Shown: positions 52,530-63,729, counted from the stretch's first letter. The stretch is DNA of 64,000 nucleotides from Porphyromonas sp. oral taxon 275 (GCF_018127745.1 NZ_CP072333.1:1798001-1862000), one strand, 5' to 3'. Notes: generated by a model not told the origin, from the sequence alone. Made by a program: numbers and translations.

Positions 52530-55500
52530 CTAGGCCTTCACCTGATGCGCGAGGCACCAGTCGTAGGCGTTGCGGAAGGCCTGCATCCAAGGAGTCACCT
52601 CATGCGCAGCACGCTCCCCCTCGGGGTAGTAGCCGCACTGCCAGGGGAAGATCGCTCGCTCGGGGTGCGGCATCAGCGCTAGATGACGGCCGTCGGCACT
52701 GCACAGCCCCGCGATCCCCTCGGGCGAGCCGTTGGGGTTGGCAGGGTAGCCTTCGTAGGCATAGCGGGCGATGACGTGGTAGCGGTCACTGCTGTAGGGC
52801 AGGTCGAACTTGCCCTCCCCGTGCGCCAGCCATACGCCGAGTTCGCTGCCAGCCAGATTGCCCAGCATCACGGAGTGGTTCTCAGGGATGGTGAGGCTGA
52901 CGAAGGCGCTCTCGAACTTGTGCGAGTCGTTGTGCGCCATCTTGTGCTTCAGCTCGTGCTCGGGATAGAGCAGCTCCAGCTCGGCCATCAGCTGACAGCC
53001 GTTACAGATCCCGAGGCTGAGCGTATCGGGACGTGCATAGAAGCGGTCGAGCGTAGCCTTGGCGCGCTCATTGAAGAGGATACCCGCAGCCCAGCCCTTG
53101 GCCGAGCCCAGTACGTCGGAGTTGGAGAAGCCCCCGCAGAAGACGATGAGCTGCACCTCCTCCAGCGTCTCACGACCCGAGATGAGGTCCGTCAGGTGTA
53201 CGTCCTTGACGTCGAAGCCTGCCAGCCAGAGGGCATAGGCCATCTCGCGCTCACCGTTCGTCCCCTTGTCGCGCAGGATCGCGGCACGCACGGGCGCCTT
53301 GGCACTGCGGTCGGGATCGAGGCCAAGGCTCGCGAGCTTGCCATCGAAGCCCTCGGGGAAGCGGAAGCGTAGCGGCTGTTCCTTGTAGTGCTCGAAGCGC
53401 TGGCGCGCCAGCTCCTCGCCACTCTGATGCTGATCCATGAGGTAGGAGGAGCGATACCACAGCTCGCGCTTCTGGTCGATATCCAGCTCGAGCCTGCGGC
53501 CGCCCTGATGCAGCGCGAGCGTGCGGCTGCCGAGGACAGGGGTCGCTAGGCGCACGAAGCCAAGGCTGGCATCACGCAGCAGCGCCTCCAGCTGCTCGGG
53601 GTCGCTGGTCTGCACGAGCACCCCAGGGTTCTCGGCGAAGAGGAGCTTGACCCAGTCGCTCTCGGGGAAGGCCGAGAGGTCGACGGAGAGCCCGCCCTCG
53701 GTGTGGCTGAAGCAGAGCTCCAGCAGCGCCGTGATGAGCCCGCCGCCCGAGATGTCGTGCCCCGCCACGAGGATGCCGCGGCGGAGGGCCTCCTGCACGG
53801 CGGCGAAGGCCTCGCGGAAGTACTCGGGCTCGGCGATGTAGGGCGTCTCGTCCCCCAGCTGACCGAGGGCCTGCGCCAGCGCAGAGCCGCCCAGCGCCAG
53901 CGGAGCGAAGCTGAAGTCGATATGGTAGACGGGATACTTGGGATCGAGGCGCAGCACGGGCGAGAGGATCTCCTTGACCTCCGAGACCTCAGCCATAGCG
54001 CTGATGATGACCGTGCCAGGGCTGAGCACCTTGGAGCCGTCGGGGTACTTCTGCGTCATGGAGAGCGAGTCCTTACCCGTGGGGATATTGATGCCGAGCG
54101 AGATCGCCAGATCCGAGGCAGCCTCTACGGCGTCGTAGAGACGAGCGTCTTCGCCGGGGTTGCGGCAGGGCCACATCCAGTTGGCACTCAGCGAGACGCC
54201 CTCCAGCCCGTAGGTCAGGGGGGCGAAAACGATATTGGTCAGCGCCTCGGCGATCGCCAGCTGCGAGCCTGCTACGGGGTCGACCAGCGCAGCCGCTGGG
54301 GCGTGCCCGATGGAGGTCGCCATACCCGAGCGGCCGCGGAAGTCCACAGCCATAGCGCCGCAGTCACTCAGCGGCAGCTGCAGCGGGCCCTGACACTGCT
54401 GGCGTGCCACGCGTCCCGTGACGGAGCGGTCGACCTTATTGGTCAGCCAGTCCTTACAGCCGACGCCTTCCTGCTGCAGCACCGCATCGAGGTACTGCTC
54501 CAGCTGGCTGGGCTCGTAGCGGAGGGCGGGCTGCTCCTGGGGCTGGCGGCTATCCCGCATATAGGTCTTCGGCGCCGAGCCGAACATATCCGAGAGCGCC
54601 AGGTCGATGGGACGCTCGCCGCGTGCGTTCTCGAAGGTCAGGTGCATGTCGTCCGTCGTCTCCCCGACGACGTACATCGGGGCGCGCTCGCGCTCGGCGA
54701 TGTGGGCGATACGCTCCAGCGCCTCTTCCTCGACCAGCAGCCCCATACGCTCCTGGCTCTCATTGCCAATGATCTCCTTGTCGGAGAGCGTCTCGTCGCC
54801 GACGGGGAAGCGCTGGAGGTCGAAGTGCCCACCTGTCGTCTCGACGAGCTCGGAGAGGCAGTTGAGGTGCCCCCCTGCGCCGTGGTCGTGGATGGAGATG
54901 ATGGGATTGTCCTCGCCCTCGGAGAGGGTGCGGATGACGTTCTGGACGCGCTTCTGCATCTCGGGATTGGAGCGCTGGACGGCGTTAAGCTCGATGGCGC
55001 CAGCGTACTGGCCCGTATTGACCGAGCTGACGGCGCCTCCGCCCATACCGATGCGGTAGTTATCTCCGCCGAGGAGGACGACCTTCTCACCGGGCTTGGG
55101 CGTGCCCTTCTGCGCATCGCTGCGGCGGGCATAGCCGACGCCGCCCGCAAGCATGATGACCTTGTCGAAGCCATAGTGCGCCTGGGGCGTGTCCTGCTCG
55201 AAGGTCAGCACCGAGCCGCAGATCAGCGGCTGGCCGAACTTATTCCCGAAGTCGCTCGCCCCATTGGATGCCTTCGTGAGGATCTGCTGTGGTGTCTGGT
55301 AGAGCCAGGGGCGCGCCTCGGTATACTGCTCCCAGCTACGCCTTGCCTCACTGCGTGGGTAGCTGGTCATATAGACGGCCGTACCCGCCAAGGGTACACT
55401 CGCACGGCCGCCCGCCATACGGTCGCGGATCTCGCCGCCCGTACCGGTGGCGGCACCGTTGAAGGGCTCGACGGTGGTGGGGAAGTTGTGCGTCTCGGCC

Positions 55501-56240
55501 TTGAGGCTCAGCACGCTGTCGATAGACTTACGGACGAAGAAGTCGGGCTTATCCCCAGAGGCGGGGGCAAACTGCTCCAGCGCCTGAGGTCCGTCGATGA
55601 AGGCGACATTGTCCTTGTAGGCAGAGACTAGGTGGTTGGGATTGGCGGCACTGGTGTCCTTGATCATGGAGAAGAGCGAGCGCTCCTGCTCCTCGCCGTC
55701 AAGGACGAAGGTACCACCGAAGATCTTGTGACGGCAGTGCTCACTATTGACCTGCGAGAAGCCGAAGAGCTCGCTGTCGGTGAGCGGACGCCCTAGGCGT
55801 CCTGCCAGCTCCTCGAGGTAGACGATCTCCTCCTCGCTCAGGGCAAGCCCCTCAGCCTCATTGTAGGCACGGATATCCGTAACAGAGGCGATGGGCGCCG
55901 CGCTGAAGTCCGTGACGAAGACCGACTGATCCAGCCCCTCATAGCGGTGCTGCAGCATGGGGTCGTAGGCGGCGTCCGCCGTGGCGACCTCGGTAAACTC
56001 CTCGATGCGCTTCACGCCGGGGATGTTCATATTGCGGACGATCTCCACGGCATTGGTGCTCCAGGGGGTCACCAGCTCGCGGCGAGTACCGACGAAGTGT
56101 CCTTTAAGCTCGCGCTCGGCAAGGGGCTCGGCCCCTGCGAAGAGCCATATCAGACGATCAAGAGAGGTGGGATCTAGTGCCTCCTGGCTCTCTACCACGT
56201 AGAGGGTAGCTCGCTGAGGCTGGCGAAAGAAGGTAATCAT
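52530..56240 (-). CDS. purL: Phosphoribosylformylglycinamidine synthase (large, single-chain)
   Basis: The 1236-residue enzyme has an N-terminal PurS-like region and a linker. Two AIR-synthase-type halves follow, with [46 protein letters not shown] and [18 protein letters not shown]. The C-terminal glutaminase domain has nucleophile Cys1082 ([13 protein letters not shown]) and His1192/Glu1194 ([11 protein letters not shown]). It converts FGAR to FGAM with ATP and glutamine in purine synthesis. Length is typical of the large form. It is a single gene with its own -7 box and terminator. Confidence 0.97.
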   Translation of the reverse strand: MITFFRQPQRATLYVVESQEALDPTSLDRLIWLFAGAEPLAERELKGHFVGTRRELVTPWSTNAVEIVRNMNIPGVKRIEEFTEVATADAAYDPMLQHRYEGLDQSVFVTDFSAAPIASVTDIRAYNEAEGLALSEEEIVYLEELAGRLGRPLTDSELFGFSQVNSEHCRHKIFGGTFVLDGEEQERSLFSMIKDTSAANPNHLVSAYKDNVAFIDGPQALEQFAPASGDKPDFFVRKSIDSVLSLKAETHNFPTTVEPFNGAATGTGGEIRDRMAGGRASVPLAGTAVYMTSYPRSEARRSWEQYTEARPWLYQTPQQILTKASNGASDFGNKFGQPLICGSVLTFEQDTPQAHYGFDKVIMLAGGVGYARRSDAQKGTPKPGEKVVLLGGDNYRIGMGGGAVSSVNTGQYAGAIELNAVQRSNPEMQKRVQNVIRTLSEGEDNPIISIHDHGAGGHLNCLSELVETTGGHFDLQRFPVGDETLSDKEIIGNESQERMGLLVEEEALERIAHIAERERAPMYVVGETTDDMHLTFENARGERPIDLALSDMFGSAPKTYMRDSRQPQEQPALRYEPSQLEQYLDAVLQQEGVGCKDWLTNKVDRSVTGRVARQQCQGPLQLPLSDCGAMAVDFRGRSGMATSIGHAPAAALVDPVAGSQLAIAEALTNIVFAPLTYGLEGVSLSANWMWPCRNPGEDARLYDAVEAASDLAISLGINIPTGKDSLSMTQKYPDGSKVLSPGTVIISAMAEVSEVKEILSPVLRLDPKYPVYHIDFSFAPLALGGSALAQALGQLGDETPYIAEPEYFREAFAAVQEALRRGILVAGHDISGGGLITALLELCFSHTEGGLSVDLSAFPESDWVKLLFAENPGVLVQTSDPEQLEALLRDASLGFVRLATPVLGSRTLALHQGGRRLELDIDQKRELWYRSSYLMDQHQSGEELARQRFEHYKEQPLRFRFPEGFDGKLASLGLDPDRSAKAPVRAAILRDKGTNGEREMAYALWLAGFDVKDVHLTDLISGRETLEEVQLIVFCGGFSNSDVLGSAKGWAAGILFNERAKATLDRFYARPDTLSLGICNGCQLMAELELLYPEHELKHKMAHNDSHKFESAFVSLTIPENHSVMLGNLAGSELGVWLAHGEGKFDLPYSSDRYHVIARYAYEGYPANPNGSPEGIAGLCSADGRHLALMPHPERAIFPWQCGYYPEGERAAHEVTPWMQAFRNAYDWCLAHQVKA

Positions 56241-56717
56241 TCGGTAGGTCTTATCCTAGTCTAGTATAGTGAACAGACGTGCGGTGAGCGCCTGTAAAGA
56301 CGCCACTTAGCGCCACAAAGATACGCAAAAGGCTCGGAGGCCACGCCGCACCACGCTGCCCGAGGCGCTAGCCCCGTGTATTCCGCGTCTGCCGCCCCCC
56401 TACTCCGCCCCATCCTATCCGAAGAACCCGACCCGAGGCAGCCTGCTGCGCTACGCCCGACGCTGCCGACCTTCCCCACGTCTCCTAAGGACGCTGTCCA
56501 GCCTCTAGAGCCGAGCAAGGGTGCTAGGCTGGGACAGCAAGGACGCTTCAAGGCCAGTCCTATTCGGGGGCTTGGCCCATCGAGACGAAGCCTGAGACGC
56601 GTAGCAAACGAGGAAGGCGAGCTAAGGGAGGCCCTATATATATGTAGCGCGAGAAAGAGCGGGAAAGCGCGGAGGGCGAAGCTGAGGAGCTAGAGACAGC
56701 GGGGCTGAGGGCTGAGC
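56241..56717. other. Intergenic region between the Cys-rich gene and purL
   Basis: Apart from the purL -7 box I see nothing functional in these ~480 bp. A 105-codon plus-strand frame (56376-56693) is Pro/Arg/Ser-rich and looks like a high-GC artefact. Confidence 0.6.
56316..56323 (-). promoter_or_regulatory. -7 promoter box for purL
   Basis: The minus strand reads TATCTTTG, 76 bp upstream of the purL start. Confidence 0.58.
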
Positions 56718-56921
56718 TTAGCGACGGCAGACGCCGCAGCTATTCCCCGGCAGGGAGCAATGACGGCAGTAGCGGCAGTTCTTGCACACACGGCAGGACT
56801 TACTGCCCGTACAGCCGCGACGCTCGAGCGTCTGGGCGTAGGCATAGTAGCAGCTCGCTCCCGCCCCCACGAGGAGCACGGAGAAGAGCAGCGCGTAGAG
56901 GAGTCGCTTCTTGGTAAGCAT
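56718..56921 (-). CDS. Cysteine-rich membrane-anchored or secreted micro-protein
   Basis: The 67-residue product has a basic start and one hydrophobic segment (KRLLYALLFSVLLVGAGASC, about 5-24). A short Arg/Cys-rich domain follows, with GCTGSKSCRVCKNCRYCRHC then SCGVCRR. Eight cysteines fall in the last 32 residues, several spaced CxxC. Such a domain could bind metal or form disulfides in the periplasm. I recognise no family. It lies just after the terminator of the ribosomal operon. The strong codon-level pattern argues that it is a real gene. Confidence 0.65.
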   Translation of the reverse strand: MLTKKRLLYALLFSVLLVGAGASCYYAYAQTLERRGCTGSKSCRVCKNCRYCRHCSLPGNSCGVCRR

Positions 56922-56929
56922 AGGAAGGA

Positions 56930-56980
56930 GGGAAAAAGGAAGCGCCCCTCACCCTGCCGTACGGCGGAGTGAGGGGCGCT
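56930..56980 (-). terminator. Intrinsic terminator at the end of the ribosomal operon
   Basis: AGCGCCCCTCAC (56941-56952) pairs with GTGAGGGGCGCT (56969-56980). A minus-strand T-run follows (complement of GGGAAAAAGGA at 56930-56940). It lies 21 bp past rpsN, showing that the ribosomal transcript really ends here. Confidence 0.9.
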
Positions 56981-57001
56981 ATCATTGGGGATAAGGCACT
57001 A

Positions 57002-57271
57002 TTACCAGCTAGCCTTCTTCACACCAGGGATGAGACCGGCAGAAGCCATCTCACGGAACTGGATACGAGAGATACCGAACTGGCGCATGTAGCCCTTAGG
57101 ACGACCCGTCATGCTGCAGCGGTTGTGCAGACGTACGGGCGAAGCATTCTTAGGCAGAGCCTGAAGCGCTTCGTAGTTACCTTCGGCCTTGAGCTGAGCA
57201 CGCTTGGCAGCATACTTAGCGACGAGCTTCGCACGCTTTACCTCGCGTGCCTTCATTGATTCCTTTGCCAT
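57002..57271 (-). CDS. rpsN: 30S ribosomal protein S14
   Basis: The 89-residue uS14 begins [20 protein letters not shown] and carries [27 protein letters not shown]. It is the zinc-independent form without CXXC pairs. It is the last gene of the run; rpsH and rplF, which normally follow, are missing here and a terminator lies directly downstream. Confidence 0.97.
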   Translation of the reverse strand: MAKESMKAREVKRAKLVAKYAAKRAQLKAEGNYEALQALPKNASPVRLHNRCSMTGRPKGYMRQFGISRIQFREMASAGLIPGVKKASW

Positions 57272-57277
57272 AGTATA

Positions 57278-57838
57278 TTAGTTGCCTTTCTTAGCGTTCT
57301 TGAATGGGAGGCCGAACTCCTTGAGCAGGGCATAGCCTTCTTCGTCCGTCTGAGCGGAGGTGACGAAGGTGATGTTCATACCCAGGATCTTCGTGATGCC
57401 ATCGAGGTTGATCTCGGGGAAGATGATCTGCTCGCTGATACCGAGGGTATAGTTACCACGGCCGTCGAACTTGCTTTCGATCCCCTTGAAGTCACGGATA
57501 CGAGGCAGGGCGATGCGGATGAGGCGCTCGAGGAACTCGTACATCTGCTCGCGGCGGAGCGTCACCATGACACCGATAGGCATCTTCTTACGGAGCTTGA
57601 AGTTGGAGATATCCTTCCTCGAGACCGTAGCGACAGCCTTCTGACCGGTGATGGCGGAGAGCTCAGCGATAGCTACGTCGATGATCTTCTTATCAGCGGT
57701 AGCGATACCGAGGCCCTGGTTGATGACGATCTTCTTGAGGACGGGCACCTGCATGCGGGACTGGTAGCCGAACTGCTCGATCAGGGCAGGAACGATGCGT
57801 TCCTTGTATTCGTTCTTAAGACTTGCAGTGTTGCTCAT
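57278..57838 (-). CDS. rplE: 50S ribosomal protein L5
   Basis: The 186-residue uL5 has [34 protein letters not shown] and [17 protein letters not shown]. It binds 5S rRNA in the central protuberance. Its start overlaps the rplX stop by one base. Confidence 0.97.
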   Translation of the reverse strand: MSNTASLKNEYKERIVPALIEQFGYQSRMQVPVLKKIVINQGLGIATADKKIIDVAIAELSAITGQKAVATVSRKDISNFKLRKKMPIGVMVTLRREQMYEFLERLIRIALPRIRDFKGIESKFDGRGNYTLGISEQIIFPEINLDGITKILGMNITFVTSAQTDEEGYALLKEFGLPFKNAKKGN

Positions 57839-58158
57839 TACTTGATCTCCTCTCCTGACTTTTTGGAATAACGTACGAGCTTCCCTTCGTCATTGAGGCG
57901 ACGACCTACACGCGTAGCCTTACCCGTCTTAGGATCTAGGACGTTGAGCTTAGCGATGTGGATAGGAGCTTCCTTCTTCTCGATACCCCCCTGAGGGTTC
58001 TTTGCGCTGGGCTTAGCGTGCTTAGCGACGATGGCGATACCCTCGACGATCGCGCGCTGCTTGTCGACCAGGACCTCGAGGACGCGGCCCTTCTTGCCCT
58101 TGTCAGCACCACTGAGGACGACGACCTGGTCGCCCTTCTTGATATGTAACTTACTCAT
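57838..58158 (-). CDS. rplX: 50S ribosomal protein L24
   Basis: The 106-residue uL24 has the KOW motif [21 protein letters not shown] and [19 protein letters not shown]. It starts early 50S assembly. It lies between rplN and rplE. Confidence 0.97.
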   Translation of the reverse strand: MSKLHIKKGDQVVVLSGADKGKKGRVLEVLVDKQRAIVEGIAIVAKHAKPSAKNPQGGIEKKEAPIHIAKLNVLDPKTGKATRVGRRLNDEGKLVRYSKKSGEEIK

Positions 58159-58177
58159 TTCTTCTTCGTCTTTAGGA

Positions 58178-58543
58178 TTAGAGGACTTCAGGCGCGAGAG
58201 AAACGATCTTCATATTCGTGGCGCGCAGCTCACGAGCTACAGGACCGAAGATACGGCTACCACGCATTTCGCCAGCGGCGTTGAGGAGGACGCAAGCGTT
58301 GTCATCGAAGCGGATGTAGGAGCCGTCGGGACGACGTACTTCCTTCTTCGTGCGGACGATGATAGCCTTGGAGACGACACCCTTCTTCAGATCCGAGGAG
58401 GGGATGACGCTCTTGACAGCTACTACGATGATATCACCGACAGAGGCATAGCGTCGACGCGTACCCCCGAGGACGCGGATGCAGAGGGCTTCCTTAGCAC
58501 CGCTGTTGTCAGCTACTACGAGTCTTGATTCTTGCTGGATCAT
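58178..58543 (-). CDS. rplN: 50S ribosomal protein L14
   Basis: The 121-residue uL14 begins [20 protein letters not shown] and contains [29 protein letters not shown], the family signature. It follows rpsQ after 3 bp. Confidence 0.97.
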   Translation of the reverse strand: MIQQESRLVVADNSGAKEALCIRVLGGTRRRYASVGDIIVVAVKSVIPSSDLKKGVVSKAIIVRTKKEVRRPDGSYIRFDDNACVLLNAAGEMRGSRIFGPVARELRATNMKIVSLAPEVL

Positions 58544-58546
58544 ATA

Positions 58547-58804
58547 CTACTTAGCTCTTTCGATAATATTGACTAGTCTCCATCTCTTGGTACGACTCAG
58601 AGGACGCGTCTCCATGATACGGACCGTATCACCGATGTTGCACTCGTTCTTCTCGTCGTGTGCATGGTACTTCTTCGTCTTGTTGACGAACTTACCATAG
58701 ATAGGGTGCTTCTCCTTCCACTTGACCGCGACCGTGATGGTCTTGTCCATCTTATTGGAAGAAACAACGCCTACACGTTCTTTTCTTAATCTTCTCTGTT
58801 CCAT
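58547..58804 (-). CDS. rpsQ: 30S ribosomal protein S17
   Basis: The 85-residue uS17 has [21 protein letters not shown] and the signature [22 protein letters not shown]. It follows rpmC after 12 bp. Confidence 0.97.
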   Translation of the reverse strand: MEQRRLRKERVGVVSSNKMDKTITVAVKWKEKHPIYGKFVNKTKKYHAHDEKNECNIGDTVRIMETRPLSRTKRWRLVNIIERAK

Positions 58805-58816
58805 CGGGAGGACACA

Positions 58817-59014
58817 TTAATTGTTGTTGAGTTCACGCTCACGAAGAACGGTCTTCATCTGAGCGATCGTGCGACGCATACGGCGGATCTCAGCTGGGCT
58901 ATCAGCTGGCGTGACCGCGTGGTCGATGCGCTTCTTGTTGTAAGCTGCTTCCTCAGCTACCACACGCTCCTGTAGCTCGGGCGTGGTGAGCGCCTTGATC
59001 TCTGCTAACTTCAT
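58817..59014 (-). CDS. rpmC: 50S ribosomal protein L29
   Basis: The 65-residue uL29 begins MKLAEIKALTTPELQERVVAEE and ends IRRMRRTIAQMKTVLRERE, the two-helix hairpin near the peptide exit tunnel. It starts 8 bp after the rplP stop. Confidence 0.96.
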   Translation of the reverse strand: MKLAEIKALTTPELQERVVAEEAAYNKKRIDHAVTPADSPAEIRRMRRTIAQMKTVLRERELNNN

Positions 59015-59022
59015 CTCTTCTA

Positions 59023-59457
59023 TTACAGGTTGGTGTTGGACATATCGTAGTCACGGCGGACGACGAACTTGGTAGTTACGGGGAGCTTCTGAGCGGCTAG
59101 GCGAAGTGCTTCCTTAGCGATCTCGAAGGATACACCCTCGATCTCGAAGAGCATACGACCTGGAGTAACGTTGGCGACGAAGCCCTCGGGCGAACCCTTA
59201 CCCTTACCCATTCGGACGTCGGCAGGCTTCTTGGTGATGGGCTTATCTGGGAAGATACGCACCCATACCTGACCCTGACGCTGCATGTAGCGCGTCACCG
59301 CGATACGAGCAGCCTCGATCTGGCGGCCGGTGATCCAGCGTGTGCCGAGGGACTTGATCCCGAAAGAACCGAAGGCGAGCTGATTGCCACGCTGAGCGTT
59401 GCCCTTAGCACGACCCTTTTGGACTCTTCTAAACTTAGTTTTCTTAGGTTGTAACAT
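59023..59457 (-). CDS. rplP: 50S ribosomal protein L16
   Basis: The 144-residue uL16 begins [20 protein letters not shown] and has [24 protein letters not shown] and [25 protein letters not shown]. It contacts the A-site tRNA elbow. Confidence 0.97.
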   Translation of the reverse strand: MLQPKKTKFRRVQKGRAKGNAQRGNQLAFGSFGIKSLGTRWITGRQIEAARIAVTRYMQRQGQVWVRIFPDKPITKKPADVRMGKGKGSPEGFVANVTPGRMLFEIEGVSFEIAKEALRLAAQKLPVTTKFVVRRDYDMSNTNL

Positions 59458-59479
59458 TGCTGTCTTCTGTTCTTATACG

Positions 59480-60229
59480 TTAGCGATTGCCCCCGCGACG
59501 ACCGTCACGACGGTCACGGCGACCACCGTCACGGCGCTCACGGCCGTCACGACGACCTGCCTGGCCGGGCTGGGGGTTGGTGAACGAAGGAGCGAGATCA
59601 CGCTTGCCGTAGACTTCGCCCTTGCAGATCCACACCTTGATACCGAGGATACCGACCTTCGTCAGAGCCTCAGCCTGAGCGTAGTCGATGTCGGCACGCA
59701 GCGTGTGCAGAGGCGTACGACCCTCCTTGAACATCTCGGAGCGAGCGATTTCGGCACCATTCAGACGACCAGAGATCTGTATCTTGATCCCTTCTGCGCC
59801 ACCACGCATAGCAGCGCCGATGGCGCCCTTGACTGCACGGCGGTACGCGATCTTCCCCTCGAGCTGGCGAGCGATGTTATCAGCAACGATCGCAGCGTCG
59901 ATATCTGGACGACGTACTTCAAAGATGTTGATCTGAACATCCTTGTTGGTGATCTTCTTCAGCTCTTCCTTGAGCGTATCTACATCCTGTCCACCCTTAC
60001 CGATGACGACACCAGGACGTGCCGTGCAGATGGTGATGGTGACGTGCTTGAGGGCACGCTCGATAACGATACGAGAGACACTTGCCTTAGCCAGACGGAC
60101 GCTCAGGTAGCGACGTAGACGGCTATCTTCGAGAAGCTTCTCACCGTACTTACGACCGCCATACCAGTTGGAATCCCATCCACGGATGTATCCCAAACGA
60201 CTGCTAATAGGATTAATCTTTTGTCCCAT
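59480..60229 (-). CDS. rpsC: 30S ribosomal protein S3 with Arg/Gly-rich tail
   Basis: The 249-residue uS3 has the KH domain ([20 protein letters not shown]) and the C-terminal signature [31 protein letters not shown]. From about residue 213 it continues into a low-complexity Arg/Asp/Gly tail ([19 protein letters not shown] and onward, ~37 residues). It forms the mRNA entry site of the 30S subunit. The tail is unusual in its charge and repetition. Confidence 0.97.
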   Translation of the reverse strand: MGQKINPISSRLGYIRGWDSNWYGGRKYGEKLLEDSRLRRYLSVRLAKASVSRIVIERALKHVTITICTARPGVVIGKGGQDVDTLKEELKKITNKDVQINIFEVRRPDIDAAIVADNIARQLEGKIAYRRAVKGAIGAAMRGGAEGIKIQISGRLNGAEIARSEMFKEGRTPLHTLRADIDYAQAEALTKVGILGIKVWICKGEVYGKRDLAPSFTNPQPGQAGRRDGRERRDGGRRDRRDGRRGGNR

Positions 60230-60234
60230 CTGGT

Positions 60235-60639
60235 TTAGTTCTCTTTATTGGTTATTGAATCGACAAAGATCGTGACGTGGTTCGAACGCTTGCGGATGCG
60301 GTACCCACGACCCTGAGGGGCGGGGCGCATACGCTTGAGCGTAGCTGCTCCGTCGACGAAGATGCGCGAGATGTAGAGCTCGCCATCCTCGGCCTTGCGT
60401 CCGTTCTTCTCTTCCCAGTTAGCGATAGCCGAGCGGAGGAGCTTCTCCACGCGTGCCGACGCTTCCTTGTTAGAGAACTTGAGTACCCCGAGGGCACGAC
60501 CTACTTCCATACCGCGCACCAGGTCAGCCACCAGACGCATCTTGCGAGGCGAGGTGGGGACGTTGCGCAGGGAAGCGAAGTACGTGGACTTCAGGGCTTC
60601 CTTTCTTCCTTCGGCTGATATTTTCTTTCTTGCACCCAT
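60235..60639 (-). CDS. rplV: 50S ribosomal protein L22
   Basis: The 134-residue uL22 has [20 protein letters not shown] and [32 protein letters not shown], the exit-tunnel loop region where macrolide-resistance changes occur. It precedes rpsC by 5 bp. Confidence 0.97.
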   Translation of the reverse strand: MGARKKISAEGRKEALKSTYFASLRNVPTSPRKMRLVADLVRGMEVGRALGVLKFSNKEASARVEKLLRSAIANWEEKNGRKAEDGELYISRIFVDGAATLKRMRPAPQGRGYRIRKRSNHVTIFVDSITNKEN

Positions 60640-60693
60640 TTCTTTAATCTTACTTAGTTCAGAGGTCTGAAGTGTGAATTACTTCCAGCCGAA

Positions 60694-60963
60694 TTACTTC
60701 TTCTTGTTGCCACCATGACCACGGAAGGTACGCGTGGGGGAGAATTCCCCTAGCTTGTGACCGACCATGTTCTCCGTGATGAACACGGGGATGAACTTGT
60801 TCCCGTTGTGTACGGCAATCGTATGACCGACGAAGTCAGGGCTGATCATCGAGGCACGAGCCCAAGTCTTGATGACGACCTTCTTGCCAGATTCATTCAT
60901 CGCCAAGACCTTCTTCTCGAGCTTCAGGTTGATATATGGACCTTTCTTTAGTGAACGACTCAT
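60694..60963 (-). CDS. rpsS: 30S ribosomal protein S19
   Basis: The 89-residue uS19 begins [19 protein letters not shown] and ends [22 protein letters not shown], the family signature. It lies between rplB and rplV. Confidence 0.97.
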   Translation of the reverse strand: MSRSLKKGPYINLKLEKKVLAMNESGKKVVIKTWARASMISPDFVGHTIAVHNGNKFIPVFITENMVGHKLGEFSPTRTFRGHGGNKKK

Positions 60964-60984
60964 AGTTCTTTTGCTTTAATCAGA

Positions 60985-61809
60985 TTACTTCTTACGTCTC
61001 TCGATGATGTACTTCGACGAGTGCTTCTTAGGAGCACGCGTCTTGAGACCCTTAGCGTAGAGACCCTTACGAGAGCGTGGGTGACCACCGCTTGCGCGAC
61101 CTTCACCACCACCCATTGGGTGATCAACAGGGTTCATGACGACACCACGGTTGTGAGGACGGCGACCGAGCCAGCGGCTGCGACCAGCCTTACCGGAGCG
61201 CTCCAGCGCGTGGTCGGAGTTACCTACGGCACCGATGGTAGCCTTACAAGCGGAGAGGATGCGGCGGGTTTCACCCGAAGGCATCTTGATGACCGCATAG
61301 AGACCTTCACGAGAGGTAAGCTGAGCGAAGACACCCGCGGAGCGGACCATCTTGGCTCCCTGACCTGGACGAAGCTCGATGTTGTGGATGATCGTACCCA
61401 CAGGGATGTTAGCCAGTGGCAGGCTATTCCCTACTTCGGGGGCAGCTTCGGCACCCGACATCACTGTCTGACCTACCTGCAGGCCGTTGGGAGCGAGGAT
61501 ATAGGCCTTCGCACCATCGGCGTAGTACAGCAGAGCGATACGAGCCGTACGATTGGGGTCGTACTCGATGCTCTTGACCGTAGCAGGGATACCGTCCTTA
61601 TTTCTCTTGAAGTCGATGAGACGCAGCTTCTGCTTGTGACCACCACCGATGTAGCGCATGGTCATCTTACCGGTGTTGTTACGACCACCGGACTTTCTCT
61701 TACCTACGACAAGAGACTTCTCTGGTGCGCTGGCAGTGATGTTATCGAACGCACCAATAACCTTATGTCTTTGCCCCGGGCTAGTGGGCTTCAGTTTACG
61801 TATTGCCAT
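60985..61809 (-). CDS. rplB: 50S ribosomal protein L2
   Basis: The 274-residue uL2 has [34 protein letters not shown] and the signature [21 protein letters not shown] with the conserved His near the peptidyl transferase centre. It follows rplW by 7 bp. Confidence 0.98.
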   Translation of the reverse strand: MAIRKLKPTSPGQRHKVIGAFDNITASAPEKSLVVGKRKSGGRNNTGKMTMRYIGGGHKQKLRLIDFKRNKDGIPATVKSIEYDPNRTARIALLYYADGAKAYILAPNGLQVGQTVMSGAEAAPEVGNSLPLANIPVGTIIHNIELRPGQGAKMVRSAGVFAQLTSREGLYAVIKMPSGETRRILSACKATIGAVGNSDHALERSGKAGRSRWLGRRPHNRGVVMNPVDHPMGGGEGRASGGHPRSRKGLYAKGLKTRAPKKHSSKYIIERRKK

Positions 61810-61816
61810 TATTTAC

Positions 61817-62110
61817 TTAGATATTAGCGTAAAAGTCAATGGTCTGACCATCCTGGAGGGTAACGACGGCCTTCTTAAACGCAGCGAACTTGCCGCGTAT
61901 GAGTCCACTCTTCGTATAGCGAGCCTTACGCTTGCCGCTATAGTTTACGGTGTTTACACTCTCGACCTTTACATTATACAGAGCCTCGACAGCCTTCTTG
62001 ATCTCGATCTTGTTGGCATCGGGAGAGACGCGGAAGACGTAGCGTTCAGCCTTCTTCTCCGTCAGGGCAGTAGTCTTCTCCGTGATTACGGGCTTGATGA
62101 TGATTCCCAT
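61817..62110 (-). CDS. rplW: 50S ribosomal protein L23
   Basis: The 97-residue uL23 has IIKPVITEKTTALTEKKAERYVFRV and IEIKKAVEALYNVKVESVNTV. It docks trigger factor and SRP at the tunnel exit. Confidence 0.97.
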   Translation of the reverse strand: MGIIIKPVITEKTTALTEKKAERYVFRVSPDANKIEIKKAVEALYNVKVESVNTVNYSGKRKARYTKSGLIRGKFAAFKKAVVTLQDGQTIDFYANI

Positions 62111-62127
62111 TCTTCGTATCTCCTTTA

Positions 62128-62760
62128 TTATGCCTTAAACTGTTCGTTGATCACAGCCACAGCCGCTTCGCTCAGGACGAGCTTCTTGCAGTCGAGCACC
62201 GAGTAGGTGTTCAGCTGGAAGGCGTTCATCACGCGAGCCGTGCGGATGTTGCGCGAAGAGAGGACGAGGTTGTCCGTGAGGGCTTCGACTACGAAGAGCG
62301 CCTTCTGACCTTCGATCTTCAGAGCCTTCGTGAGGGCGATGAAGTCCTTAGTCTTGGGGGCAGCGAAGTCGTAGTTCTCCACCACGATGATCTCCTGCTT
62401 CTGGGCCTTGTAGGTCAGTGCGGAGCGACGAGCCAGCGCCTTAAGCTTCTTGTTGAGCTTGAAGCTGTAGTCGCGGGGCGTGGGGCCGAAGACGCGACCA
62501 CCACCGACGAGCACGGGCGAGTTGATATCCCCGCGGCGAGCACCGCCACCGCCCTTCTGGCGGATGAGCTTGCGCGTACTACCGGAGATCTCGCTACGCT
62601 CCTTAGACTTGTGCGTACCCTGACGCTGGTTGGCCAAGTATTGCTTTACGTCCAAGTAGATGGCGTGGTCGTTTGGCTTCTCGATGGCGAAGATCGCGTC
62701 ATCGAGGACGATCTTGCGACCGGTATCTTCTCCCTTGATATTATATATGCTCAGTTCCAT
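62128..62760 (-). CDS. rplD: 50S ribosomal protein L4
   Basis: The 210-residue uL4 has [49 protein letters not shown], the extended tunnel loop, and [13 protein letters not shown]. Its start directly follows the rplC stop. Confidence 0.97.
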   Translation of the reverse strand: MELSIYNIKGEDTGRKIVLDDAIFAIEKPNDHAIYLDVKQYLANQRQGTHKSKERSEISGSTRKLIRQKGGGGARRGDINSPVLVGGGRVFGPTPRDYSFKLNKKLKALARRSALTYKAQKQEIIVVENYDFAAPKTKDFIALTKALKIEGQKALFVVEALTDNLVLSSRNIRTARVMNAFQLNTYSVLDCKKLVLSEAAVAVINEQFKA

Positions 62761-63381
62761 TTACTTTTCGATTGCAACGATTGAACCTTTAGCACCAGGC
62801 ACGCTCCCCTTGATGAGCAGGAGGTTGTGCTCGGGCATTACCTTGATCACTTCGAGGTTCTGAACGGTCACGCGCTCAGCACCCATCTGGCCCGCCATGC
62901 GCGTTCCCTTGAAGACCTTCGCAGGGTAGGAGCACGCACCAACAGAACCAGGAGCACGGAGTCGATTGTGCTGACCGTGGGTCGTCTGGCCGACACCGCC
63001 GAAGCCGTGACGCTTGACTACACCCTGGAAACCCTTACCCTTCGACGTACCGACGACGTCTACGAAGACCGTGTCAGCGAAGAAGTTGACGTCGATCACA
63101 TCTCCCAGATTGTACTGAGAGCAGTCGAAACCCTTGAACTCGGCCAAGTGGCGCTTGGGAGCGACGCCGGCCTTCTGGAAGTGACCCTGAAGGGGCTTGG
63201 ACGTGTGCTTTTCCTTAGCATCCACGAAGCCCAGCTGAAGAGCTTCGTAGCCGTCCTTTTCCAGAGACTTGATCTGCGTCACTACGCAAGGTCCTACTTC
63301 AATAACAGTGCATGGGACGTTCTTCCCCTCGGCACTGAAAACGGATGTCATTCCGATTTTCTTTCCTAATAAACCTGGCAT
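62761..63381 (-). CDS. rplC: 50S ribosomal protein L3
   Basis: The 206-residue uL3 begins [19 protein letters not shown] and contains [37 protein letters not shown], the signature loop. It follows rpsJ by 21 bp. Confidence 0.97.
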   Translation of the reverse strand: MPGLLGKKIGMTSVFSAEGKNVPCTVIEVGPCVVTQIKSLEKDGYEALQLGFVDAKEKHTSKPLQGHFQKAGVAPKRHLAEFKGFDCSQYNLGDVIDVNFFADTVFVDVVGTSKGKGFQGVVKRHGFGGVGQTTHGQHNRLRAPGSVGACSYPAKVFKGTRMAGQMGAERVTVQNLEVIKVMPEHNLLLIKGSVPGAKGSIVAIEK

Positions 63382-63402
63382 TTCAGTTTCTTATTTAGTT
63401 GA

Positions 63403-63708
63403 TCACACCTTGATTTCTACTTCTACACCGCTGGGCAGCTCGAGCTTCATTAGCGCATCGATCGTCTCAGCCGTCGAGTTGTAGATATCGATGAGTCGCT
63501 TGTAGGAGCTGAGCTCGAACTGCTCGCGAGACTTCTTGTTGACGAAGGTCGAGCGGTTCACCGTGAAGATACGCTTGTGCGTAGGCAGGGGAATTGGTCC
63601 GCTGACCACAGCGCCGGTAGCCTTGACGGTCTTGACGATCTTCTCTGCCGACTTGTCGAGCAGCGTATGATCGTACGACTTCAACTTGATTCTAATCTTT
63701 TGGCTCAT
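63403..63708 (-). CDS. rpsJ: 30S ribosomal protein S10
   Basis: The 101-residue uS10 begins [25 protein letters not shown] and has [30 protein letters not shown]. It lies 21 bp after fusA, in the usual order. Confidence 0.97.
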   Translation of the reverse strand: MSQKIRIKLKSYDHTLLDKSAEKIVKTVKATGAVVSGPIPLPTHKRIFTVNRSTFVNKKSREQFELSSYKRLIDIYNSTAETIDALMKLELPSGVEVEIKV

Positions 63709-63729
63709 ATCTCTAGTTGGTAATACTAT

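Noticed and set aside
53703..55631. 642-codon plus-strand frame opposite purL, and similar frames opposite susC (48204-49862) and serS (15144-16379)
   Set aside because: No family features, and each lies entirely antisense to a well-supported gene. High GC removes stop codons from the opposite frames.
56376..56693. 105-codon plus-strand frame between the Cys-rich gene and purL
   Set aside because: Pro/Arg/Ser-rich, no domain, no promoter match, and it overlaps the purL promoter region on the other strand.
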